Below are positions 8,289-15,045 of a DNA stretch of 64,000 nucleotides, piece by piece; within the stretch, counting starts at the first letter, position 1, and every line of letters starts with the position of its first letter. The notes under the pieces were generated by a model that was not told the origin of the DNA, did not search any database, and worked only from the letters and a program-made list of their open reading frames with translations. Both the position numbers and the translations under genes were made by a program. Origin of the DNA: Arthrobacter glacialis (lineage in GTDB: Bacteria; Actinomycetota; Actinomycetes; Actinomycetales; Micrococcaceae). The DNA is taken from the NCBI RefSeq assembly GCF_002909445.1, contig NZ_PPXC01000007.1:62001-126000 (forward strand), read 5' to 3'.

Positions 8289-9068
8289 ATGAGCTGTGAG
8301 TCACCCCATGTATGGGAGCTCAACCTTATGGGTTTCTGGCTCCTCAAACTCGACGGCCATCCCGTCATCGTTGGCCACCGTCAACAACGCCTCATCGCTG
8401 CACTGGCTATCCTTGGGGGCCGGTCAAGATGCTCCATGGCGGGCCTGCTCTGGCCAGAGAGTTCCCAGGCACAGTCCGCAGGGAACCTGCGTGCGAGCCT
8501 GTTTCAGATCACACACAAACTCCCTGGGCTTGTTCATCCTTCGCGTGAAATCCTGATGTTGGAACCGCAAGTCGCCATTGACTTTCACAAAGTTCAATCA
8601 CTTATTGCCGGCATCCAGGAAACCGGCAATACTGTGGCGGCGGATTCGGCCTATGCGCTCTATCATGCAGACCTCCTGCCCGGCTGGTACGACGATTGGG
8701 TTGTGTTCGAACAGGAACGACTGCAGCAGTTGCGCCTCGACGGGCTGGAGGCGCTGGCGGCACATTGTCTGCAGGTGGGCGCCACCGGGCGGGCCCTGGA
8801 AGCTGCACTTGCTGCCACCTGGATTGAGCCGCTGCGCGAAAGCGCACAACTGATCCTGCTGCAATGCCACATTCAAAATGGCAACATTGCCTCCGCCTGG
8901 CTCGCGTTCCACGAATTTCGCGCACTGTTGGACCAGGAACTGGGGGTGAGGCCCTCCGCAAGTTTCAGCGACTTAATGGAATCTCTTGGCCCCAGACGGG
9001 CACTGGAAACCCACGCGCAGCCCGTCCACGCAGCCCAGGGCCGCACCCCATGGCGATCAGGTAGTTGA
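8289..9068 (+). CDS. BTAD-domain transcriptional regulator (SARP/AfsR-like, no ATPase domain)
   Basis: This 259-aa protein has an OmpR-type winged helix at about residues 8-95 (WELNLMGFWLLKLDG, then RLIAALAILGGRS and GNLRASLFQI). A bacterial transcriptional activator domain follows at about 98-240 (DFHKVQSLI, YALYHADLLPGWYDDWVVFEQERL, ALEAALAATWIEPLRESAQLIL, ELGVRPS). This is the layout of small SARPs that activate pathway-specific genes, often for secondary metabolites. The start is supported because the first beta strand begins at residue 9. It converges tail to tail (25 nt) with the unrecognised 527-aa gene, the obvious candidate target together with the 84-aa gene. Confidence 0.88.
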   Translation: MSCESPHVWELNLMGFWLLKLDGHPVIVGHRQQRLIAALAILGGRSRCSMAGLLWPESSQAQSAGNLRASLFQITHKLPGLVHPSREILMLEPQVAIDFHKVQSLIAGIQETGNTVAADSAYALYHADLLPGWYDDWVVFEQERLQQLRLDGLEALAAHCLQVGATGRALEAALAATWIEPLRESAQLILLQCHIQNGNIASAWLAFHEFRALLDQELGVRPSASFSDLMESLGPRRALETHAQPVHAAQGRTPWRSGS

Positions 9069-9093
9069 CGAGCGGGTTTTTGGACGTGGGGTT

Positions 9094-10677
9094 TTAGACG
9101 CCCCGGGCAGCGATATCCCAGCCTTCATTGGCACCCTCGAGAGTGTTGAGTTCTGGTCCGTCTGTTCGGTCTGCCAGCAGGTCGAATGCCTCCGCGGCCA
9201 GATAGCTGACGATGAGGGTCGTGTTTCCTTGGGACGTGGCACCGCTCGCCCAGCCACCAACAGCGCCATCCGCGTTCTGTTGATGGAGAAGGTAGCTCGC
9301 GGCGGCCAGAGCCGTTTCGGAGACATTGCTGCCATCCTGGGAGGCCACGGCCAGTTCCTGCGCAAGCACATCCAGCCGGTACTCATGCGCCGCGAGCAGC
9401 AGGATGGCATCTGAGAGTAGCGCTTGCGATGCGCCGTCCATCGGGTGCCGTTTCACGGTGTTGGAGAGAAGCTGGCGCCGGGGGCGGCCAAGCCCATCGA
9501 AAAAATGTTGCAGCCGCTCCGTCGGCGAAGCAGGCATGGATGCGCCGCGGATTGGCACCAAATCCCCCACGTCGCCTGCGCGTCGGCAAAAAACGTAGGC
9601 GCGTTCCGCGGCGTCGCGAAGTTCCCGTGCCGTGGGGAGGGCCAGACCCGGGTGCAAAGGCTTCCTGCCGCTGTTCGCCCATCCATATGACTCGGCGGGC
9701 AGAGGCTCAAGCAGCAGGACTCCACAGACTAACCCTGCCACAAATGTTGTGTGATAGGTGTGCTCGAACGCGTAGGCTCGGCGGGCAGTTCCTGCAAGCC
9801 CTGCGAACTCATCGGCGCGAAAACTGGGACAGGGCAGAAAACCCAGGTCATCCCACGTGTCCAGCAGGGATTCGATGCCGAGGGTGACTGCCAGAGTGGG
9901 TTCCAGATCGAGAATGGCGTGGCCCAGGAGACCTTCACCAGCGACGTCCAGATTTTCATCGGCCAGTTGCCACGCAATGATGGCCTGTAGCTGCTTCGAG
10001 AGAAAGCCACGGTCGATCTCCTCGACAGCCCTCAACCCAAAGTCGCCCAGGAACATCAACGCATGGGTGATGGCGTAGGCATCATCACCGGACATGAAAA
10101 TAGGGTGAGTGGGGGACGCGATGGTGGCTCCTTGCACCTGTTGCTGCCAGTCCGGAACATAGGCAGGGTCCACAAGCTGGTTCAGCCAAGAAAATTCCAT
10201 CCACCGATAAGGTAACCGCTCGACACCGGCGGCTTGTCCACTGTGCAAAGCGGAACGGAACACGGCGTCGAAATCTGTATCGACGCTGCCTGCATGGGTG
10301 AGGATTGCGTGACCAATGCCCACTGAGGCGCACATCTCCGGGTACCGCATGATCAAGAATTTGTTGCGCGGGCTCCGAACCTGCTGCCCGAGCACTGTTC
10401 CGAGCCGTTCAACGGCAGCCGCCAGTTCCGGTTCATTCCGGGCCACCCGCTGGCCCACAAGGACAAGCAATGCCGACTCAATAAGAATCTTGTCGGTGAA
10501 CCGGACTCTGGAGCCTTCGCCAAAGTCAGGGAGATATTCCTCGTAGTCGCCCAGCCGCGGGATTTGCTGGCTGGCAAAAACGATCACCTCGCTTAGCCGG
10601 GTGAGCAGTTCCTCCCTGGACAACCCCCAACGATCGCCGCGGTGAGGAACGTTGGGTGCATGGCCATTTGAGTCCAT
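9094..10677 (-). CDS. Unrecognised 527-aa helical protein (DUF6895-like, tentative)
   Basis: I do not recognise a characterised family. From memory it resembles actinomycete proteins filed under DUF6895; this is unverified. The sequence is almost entirely predicted helix, with no signal peptide, membrane span or nucleotide-binding motif. Aromatic-rich segments (YRWMEFSWLNQLVDP near residue 160) occur. Near residue 475, LLHQQNADGAVGGWASG resembles the Q-x-x-DG-xx-GW turns of alpha/alpha-toroid proteins such as terpene cyclases and prenyltransferases. It has no visible DDxD or DxDD catalytic motif. Ribosome binding site AAGAGGGAA precedes the ATG. It lies downstream of the 84-aa gene across a strong hairpin. 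Confidence 0.8.
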   Translation of the reverse strand: MDSNGHAPNVPHRGDRWGLSREELLTRLSEVIVFASQQIPRLGDYEEYLPDFGEGSRVRFTDKILIESALLVLVGQRVARNEPELAAAVERLGTVLGQQVRSPRNKFLIMRYPEMCASVGIGHAILTHAGSVDTDFDAVFRSALHSGQAAGVERLPYRWMEFSWLNQLVDPAYVPDWQQQVQGATIASPTHPIFMSGDDAYAITHALMFLGDFGLRAVEEIDRGFLSKQLQAIIAWQLADENLDVAGEGLLGHAILDLEPTLAVTLGIESLLDTWDDLGFLPCPSFRADEFAGLAGTARRAYAFEHTYHTTFVAGLVCGVLLLEPLPAESYGWANSGRKPLHPGLALPTARELRDAAERAYVFCRRAGDVGDLVPIRGASMPASPTERLQHFFDGLGRPRRQLLSNTVKRHPMDGASQALLSDAILLLAAHEYRLDVLAQELAVASQDGSNVSETALAAASYLLHQQNADGAVGGWASGATSQGNTTLIVSYLAAEAFDLLADRTDGPELNTLEGANEGWDIAARGV

Positions 10678-10721
10678 GGCTATTCCCTCTTCCGTTCAGG
10701 TCAGGGCCGGGGCGGCACGGC

Positions 10722-10757
10722 GCAGGTGGGGAAGTTTGCAAGAACTTGCCCACCTGC
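10722..10757 (-). promoter_or_regulatory. Intercistronic hairpin between the 84-aa and 527-aa genes
   Basis: A 15-bp stem with one mismatch (arms 10722-10736 and 10743-10757, outer GCAGGTGGG/CCCACCTGC, inner AAGTT/AACTT) has a six-nt loop. No U-run follows on the minus strand. It therefore looks like an attenuator or mRNA-stabilising element rather than a classic terminator. Confidence 0.7.
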
Positions 10758-10788
10758 ATGTCAATCGTGCGCACCGGGGTTGCGGCGA

Positions 10789-11043
10789 CTACTCGGACAG
10801 GGCTTCGCGGACTGAATCTGCTTGGCCCCTCACCTCTTCCAGCTGCGGTGCAACAATGCCTGTGACGAGAAAATACTCATTGCAGCACAGAATGTGCAGA
10901 CTGAGCTCATCTCCCTTGTTGGAGACTACTCCGGCAACACTTTCCACCAATTGGCGAATGGAGACATCCATGTTGACGGTCTTCGACTCGTCAAGGGATT
11001 TAACGACTTGCTGAATATCTCCGTGGCTTAGTTTTTGTGACAT
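10789..11043 (-). CDS. Unrecognised 84-aa protein, first gene of the accessory unit
   Basis: I do not recognise it. The protein starts MSQKLSHGDIQQVVKSLDES with an amphipathic helix and continues with a second helix (VSIRQLVESVAGVV). It then has a strand-rich segment containing a Cys-Cys pair (LHILCCNEYFLVTG, about residues 48-61) and a charged helical tail. It has no signal peptide or membrane span, and no Ser/Thr/Cys-rich C-terminal core of the kind usual in RiPP precursors, so a small folded cytosolic protein is more likely. The ATG at 11043 has a GAGGGTGAT ribosome binding site. A palindrome lies 33 nt upstream and a strong hairpin separates it from the 527-aa gene. Confidence 0.7.
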   Translation of the reverse strand: MSQKLSHGDIQQVVKSLDESKTVNMDVSIRQLVESVAGVVSNKGDELSLHILCCNEYFLVTGIVAPQLEEVRGQADSVREALSE

Positions 11044-11075
11044 GTGGATCACCCTCTTACGGTTCATTGCGATTT

Positions 11076-11098
11076 TTCGTTTGGCCCGACCAAACGAA
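11076..11098. promoter_or_regulatory. Perfect 9-5-9 palindrome upstream of the 84-aa gene
   Basis: TTCGTTTGG (11076-11084) and CCAAACGAA (11090-11098) are perfect inverted repeats with a CCCGA spacer. They lie 33-55 nt before the start codon, a typical place for an operator. No U-run follows on the minus strand, so a terminator is less likely. Confidence 0.6.
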
Positions 11099-11218
11099 CA
11101 TTCCACCCCATAACAGGCTTGGCTGCCTACTGCTGAGGTGGTATCGATTCTCCGCCCGCATGCGTTATCCGCTCGTTACTGCAGCTCACCAACGGAAACC
11201 GACACACCGTCCACACCT

Positions 11219-12379
11219 CTAAGGTTCGATGGGCCCCAGCCAGGCATTGGCGATGGTGGAGTGGGCTGATTCGTCGTCCGAGGGATGGAACATGCCAGCC
11301 AAAACATCCCTGTACAACCGGCCCAGTTCATTGCCGGCAAAGTAGCTCCCGCCACCACTCACACGGATGATCAGGTCCACTACTGTGCGTGCCGTTTCGG
11401 TGGCACGAACCTTCAGCCCCACCAATTTCGGGAACCACATGCCGCCATGGTCCACTAGCTGATCCACATCTCTGGCGACCGATTCGAGCTGGGGGTACAG
11501 CCCCTCCATGGCCATGGCAGCGTCGGCAATCCGCCAACGGATATCCGGATCCTGCGCGTAGCTCTTCCCGCCATTTTTCTTGGATGTGCGCTTGTGGACT
11601 GTGGCCACACCTATCTGCAAGGCCCGCTCCCCCAGCCCCGTGTAAACAGCCGCCAGGAGGGTCTCAAAACAAGCAAAGATGGCAAAAATCAGCGGGTCCG
11701 CGTTGGGACCTACCGGCAGTTTCCTAAAGACACGCTCTGCCGGGGCGACTGCGCCGTCCAGGACAGTGGTGTTTGACTGGCTGGCGCGCATCCCTAGCGT
11801 GTTCCAGTCGTCCTTGATGGTGTACCCGGGAGTTTCACGGGTGATAAACCCATGCACAAGAACAGGCTCCTCGGCCGTGGAATCCTTGCCAAAAATCCCG
11901 AGTCTTGTCCAGGCAGGGGACAGGGACGTGAAGATCTTGGTGCCAGTAAAGGAATAGCCGCCGTCGCCCAGCGGCACTGCGACCGTGTTGGAGTCAAAAA
12001 GCACCTGGTCATTGCCGGCCTCGGAATTGCCAAAGGCAAACACCTCCCCCGCCACCGCCTCGGTCAGCACGTAGTGCAGGGAATCATCACCCCGAACTGC
12101 TAAAAGGTGGGCAACGCCTGTCCACACCAGATGCATGTTGATGGCCAATGCCGTTGCCGGGGCAGCAGTTGCCAACCTGCGTTGCGCGGCGGCGACCTTT
12201 TCCAGCCCAAAGCCGAGACCGCCGTCGTCCGTGGAAGCAAACATGGCCAAGTATCCTGCCGACTTCAACTCGGCCAGGTCCTCATGGAAGAACTCATTGC
12301 GTTCGTCATAGCCCCTGGCACGGTCTCGGAACCGTTCCAGCAGCTCATCGGGCAGGAGTTCTTTGAGCTCCACACTCAT
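11219..12379 (-). CDS. Acyl-CoA dehydrogenase-fold flavoprotein (possible flavin-dependent monooxygenase type)
   Basis: This 386-aa protein has the ACAD fold: an N-terminal helical domain, a middle beta domain (FGNSEAG, FTGTKIFTSLSPAW, NTLGMRASQSNTTVLDG) and a C-terminal helical domain. Members of the group bind FAD or FMN. The C-terminal region reads SGGGSYFAGNELGRLYRDVLAGMFHPSDDES. I cannot find the usual catalytic Glu in the context of true medium-chain ACADs. The His-containing HPSDDESAH stretch is more like DszC/HpaB-type flavin monooxygenases, so the dehydrogenase label should be taken loosely. It starts nine nt after the M20 peptidase gene and is probably in its operon. Confidence 0.85.
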   Translation of the reverse strand: MSVELKELLPDELLERFRDRARGYDERNEFFHEDLAELKSAGYLAMFASTDDGGLGFGLEKVAAAQRRLATAAPATALAINMHLVWTGVAHLLAVRGDDSLHYVLTEAVAGEVFAFGNSEAGNDQVLFDSNTVAVPLGDGGYSFTGTKIFTSLSPAWTRLGIFGKDSTAEEPVLVHGFITRETPGYTIKDDWNTLGMRASQSNTTVLDGAVAPAERVFRKLPVGPNADPLIFAIFACFETLLAAVYTGLGERALQIGVATVHKRTSKKNGGKSYAQDPDIRWRIADAAMAMEGLYPQLESVARDVDQLVDHGGMWFPKLVGLKVRATETARTVVDLIIRVSGGGSYFAGNELGRLYRDVLAGMFHPSDDESAHSTIANAWLGPIEP

Positions 12380-12388
12380 GGGCGCCCC

Positions 12389-13693
12389 TTAGTAGTTGCT
12401 CAGCAGGCGGTCCAGCACGCGGACACCAAACTTCAAGGAATCCACCGGCACGCGCTCATCCACACCGTGGAACATGCCCGTGAAATCCAGCTCCGGCGGT
12501 AATTGGAGCGGAGCGAATCCGTAGCCCGTGATACCCAGACGGCTCAGGGACTTGTTGTCAGTGCCTCCGGATAGCGTGTACGGCAACACCGTGGATCCGG
12601 GATCTTCAGAGTGCAGGGAATCGATCATGGCATCCACCAAATTACCGGCGAAGGGGGTTTCCAGGGACACATCATTGTGAATGGTGGAGATGTCAATGCC
12701 CTCGCCCGCCAATTCACGAACCAATTCCAGCACCTGCTCATGCTGGCCGGGCAACGTGCGAATGTCGATCATGGCCTCAGCCGTGCCCGGAATCACATTT
12801 GCCTTGTAGCCACTCTTGAGGAACGTGGGATTGGCCGTGTTTTGCAAGGTGGCGCCCACAAAGCGGGACACCGTACCGAGCTGACTCAAGAGCGTTTCCG
12901 GGTTGGACTCATCAAATTCGACGCCGGTCAGTTCAGAGACGCCTTCCAGGAAGGCCCGCGTCGTGTCGGTGTATTCGATGGGCCACTGATGATCGCCGAT
13001 GCGGGTGACGGCTCGGGCCAGCCGCGTTACAGCGTTGTCGGTGTTGATGTGTGAGCCGTGGCCGGCGCGGCCATGGGCTGTGAGCCGCAGCCAGGCAAGG
13101 CCCTTCTCGGCGGTCTGCAGCAGGTAGGCGCGTTTTCCATTGATTTCGGTGGAGAAACCGCCCACTTCGGAGATGGCCTCCGTGGCTCCCTCAAAGAGCT
13201 CCGGCCTGTTGTCCACGCTCCAGCGCGCCCCGTACGCGCCGCCAGCTTCTTCATCAGCGAAGAAAGCAAAGATGATGTCCCGTTTGGGCTTGCGGCCCTC
13301 CCTGCCCATGGAACGCATTACCGAGAGGATCATGGCGTCCATGTCCTTCATGTCCACGGCGCCGCGGCCCCAAATGAGCCCGTCGCGTTCTTCACCGCCG
13401 AACGGGTCGACGCTCCAATCGTGGGCCTGTGCCGGGACGACGTCCAGGTGACCGTGCACCACTAGGGCCGGCAGGGAGGAATCACTGCCTTCCACCCGGG
13501 TCACCACGTTGGCACGGCCAGGTGAGGACTCGTACAGCTCAGGTGCAAATCCAACCTCAGCAATCAAAGCTGCCGTGTGTTCAGCAATGGCCCGCTCTCC
13601 GGGACCTTCATTGTCGGCAAAGTTGCTGGTGTCAAAGCGGATGAGATCGGCGCAGATGCCTGCAACTTCATCCTCGGGCCTGACGGTATTCAC
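12389..13693 (-). CDS. M20/M25/M40 family metallopeptidase (dipeptidase-like)
   Basis: This 434-aa cytosolic zinc hydrolase shows the M20 motifs: VVHGHLDVVPA (first metal His and the Asp two residues on, near residue 80), WGRGAVDMKD (bridging Asp) and FAFFADEEAGG (catalytic and metal Glu). A dimerisation domain is inserted at about 190-310, and a C-terminal His lies in the GMFHGVDE motif. The family removes amino acids from dipeptides or deacylates amino acids. The GTG at 13693 is preferred because AAAGGAG lies eight nt upstream; an ATG ten codons earlier overlaps that site. It is followed closely by the ACAD-fold gene. Confidence 0.92.
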   Translation of the reverse strand: MNTVRPEDEVAGICADLIRFDTSNFADNEGPGERAIAEHTAALIAEVGFAPELYESSPGRANVVTRVEGSDSSLPALVVHGHLDVVPAQAHDWSVDPFGGEERDGLIWGRGAVDMKDMDAMILSVMRSMGREGRKPKRDIIFAFFADEEAGGAYGARWSVDNRPELFEGATEAISEVGGFSTEINGKRAYLLQTAEKGLAWLRLTAHGRAGHGSHINTDNAVTRLARAVTRIGDHQWPIEYTDTTRAFLEGVSELTGVEFDESNPETLLSQLGTVSRFVGATLQNTANPTFLKSGYKANVIPGTAEAMIDIRTLPGQHEQVLELVRELAGEGIDISTIHNDVSLETPFAGNLVDAMIDSLHSEDPGSTVLPYTLSGGTDNKSLSRLGITGYGFAPLQLPPELDFTGMFHGVDERVPVDSLKFGVRVLDRLLSNY

Positions 13694-13791
13694 AGGGAAA
13701 CTCCTTTGTGCGGTGGCGTACAACTCAGCCTACCGTTTGGGCCCATCGAGCCCCTGTCAGGACTAAAAAATGGACAGGAAATGCTCGATTG

Positions 13792-13819
13792 TTGTTTTAC
13801 GCAAAAGTCATGCTATTGT
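13792..13819 (+). promoter_or_regulatory. Candidate promoter for tRNA-Leu
   Basis: TTGTTT (13792-13797) and TATTGT (13814-13819) are 16 nt apart and lie about 64 nt upstream of the tRNA in an AT-rich stretch. Match to consensus is only fair. Confidence 0.4.
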
Positions 13820-13882
13820 TTTCATCGCTGCTGAGGGAGACAACGATTCAACCGAAAGGAAGAATTGCTCCCGACATCACCT

Positions 13883-13965
13883 GCGCGAGTGGCGGAATGG
13901 CAGACGCGCCAGCTTGAGGTGCTGGTCCTGGAAACGGGGTGAGGGTTCAAGTCCCTTCTCGCGCA
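13883..13965 (+). tRNA. tRNA-Leu (anticodon GAG)
   Basis: Acceptor arms GCGCGAG (13883-13889) and CTCGCGC (13958-13964) pair perfectly, with discriminator A at 13965. The anticodon stem CCAGC/GCTGG encloses the loop TTGAGGT, giving anticodon GAG (reads CUC and CUU). A long class II variable arm (TCCTGGAAACGGGGT) and a T arm GAGGG-TTCAAGT-CCCTT confirm a leucine tRNA. CCA is not encoded. A strong terminator follows six nt later. Confidence 0.95.
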
Positions 13966-13970
13966 CGGAC

Positions 13971-14012
13971 AGACTCCCTGAGAACTTAGGTTCTCAGGGA
14001 GTCTTTTGTTTT
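13971..14012 (+). terminator. Rho-independent terminator of tRNA-Leu
   Basis: A perfect 15-bp stem (AGACTCCCTGAGAAC at 13971-13985, GTTCTCAGGGAGTCT at 13990-14004) with a TTAG loop is followed by TTTGTTTT. Confidence 0.9.
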
Positions 14013-14087
14013 AGCTCAAGTGACTCTCTTAGACCTGAGAGTAGCCGAAAGAAACACCAGTTGGCGGGCCCGGCGGTGAAAAATGAG

Positions 14088-14924
14088 CTATATTTCCAGC
14101 CGCACGGCCGATCCGGACACCTGAATGCCGCCCGTCTCCGGAATGGTGATCTGCAACTGCGAGGGGCTGCCCATGTGGTGGCCCTGCAGGACGGAAACGA
14201 CCGCGGGCAGTTCCAATTCATCCACCTGCCGAAGGTATCCGCCCAGAGATGCGGCCGCCGATCCCGTTGCCGCATCCTCACGAACCCCTCCTGGCGGGAA
14301 GGGATTGCGTGATTCAAAAGAATTACCTGTGAGCCTGAACATAACGTTCACGGTTGCTCCCCAGCCCTGCTCAGCCATGAGTGCCGCAAGCAGGTCAAAA
14401 TCGTAATCAAAGGACGCCAGGATTTCTGCCGAGGCCACCGGAACTATGGGGTGCCAGTTGCCAGCAAAGGACACCAGCACCGGCAGCGCCGGGTCAAGTT
14501 CATCGGCCCTCAGCCGCAACGCCGTCAAAAGCCGCCCGCGCACCTCTGCGGAAAGCTCCGCCACTTGTGTGTCAACACTGGTCAGCGTGGCCCGGACAGC
14601 GCCGTCGTGGACAAAAGTGTCCAGTGGAATCTCCCCCACCGGCGTATGGAACATCAGCGGGCCGGTTCCGAAGGCCTGGGCGAGCGCCACGGCCGCCGCG
14701 ATGGTTGCATGCCCGCAGAATTGCACTTCGGTTGAGGGGGCAAAATAGCGCACGTTGTAGCTGCCATCTTCCCGACGCGTGAGGAAGGCGCTCTCGGAGT
14801 AGCCAAGCCGTGTGGCAATCGCCTGCATCTGGCTGCTGTCCAGAGTACTGGCGTCAAGAACCACGCCCGCCCTGTTGCCGCCGGTGGGGTCAGTTGTAAA
14901 TGCCGTGTAGTGAAGTATCTCCAT
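14088..14924 (-). CDS. PhzF family isomerase/epimerase-like protein
   Basis: This 278-aa protein has the diaminopimelate-epimerase-like PhzF fold in two halves. The catalytic Glu lies in GYSESAFLTR (about residue 44), followed by VRYFAPSTEVQFCGHATIAAA (GHA motif near residue 71) and the second-half motif REDAATGSAAASLGGYLR. PhzF converts trans-2,3-dihydro-3-hydroxyanthranilic acid in phenazine synthesis, but most actinobacterial homologues are stand-alone with unknown substrates. No phenazine genes are near. It is divergent from the hydrolase gene. A second, clearly different PhzF paralogue lies at 62335-63174. Confidence 0.9.
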   Translation of the reverse strand: MEILHYTAFTTDPTGGNRAGVVLDASTLDSSQMQAIATRLGYSESAFLTRREDGSYNVRYFAPSTEVQFCGHATIAAAVALAQAFGTGPLMFHTPVGEIPLDTFVHDGAVRATLTSVDTQVAELSAEVRGRLLTALRLRADELDPALPVLVSFAGNWHPIVPVASAEILASFDYDFDLLAALMAEQGWGATVNVMFRLTGNSFESRNPFPPGGVREDAATGSAAASLGGYLRQVDELELPAVVSVLQGHHMGSPSQLQITIPETGGIQVSGSAVRLEI

Positions 14925-15045
14925 GCCCCTACGTTACTGCTGCACCGGTATGGACTCCCGCGTCATTCGGTGTCCAAAGAGAAAAAAGTGGCCTGTTGCA
15001 GCGGATAGGCTGGTACTTTCATATGACGCGTATCAGAGGGTTAGC

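Noticed and set aside
10789-11043. 84-aa protein as a lanthipeptide or other RiPP precursor
   Set aside because: There is no Ser/Thr/Cys-rich C-terminal core, no leader motif I recognise, and no LanM, radical-SAM or YcaO enzyme nearby. The idea is kept only as a weak alternative.
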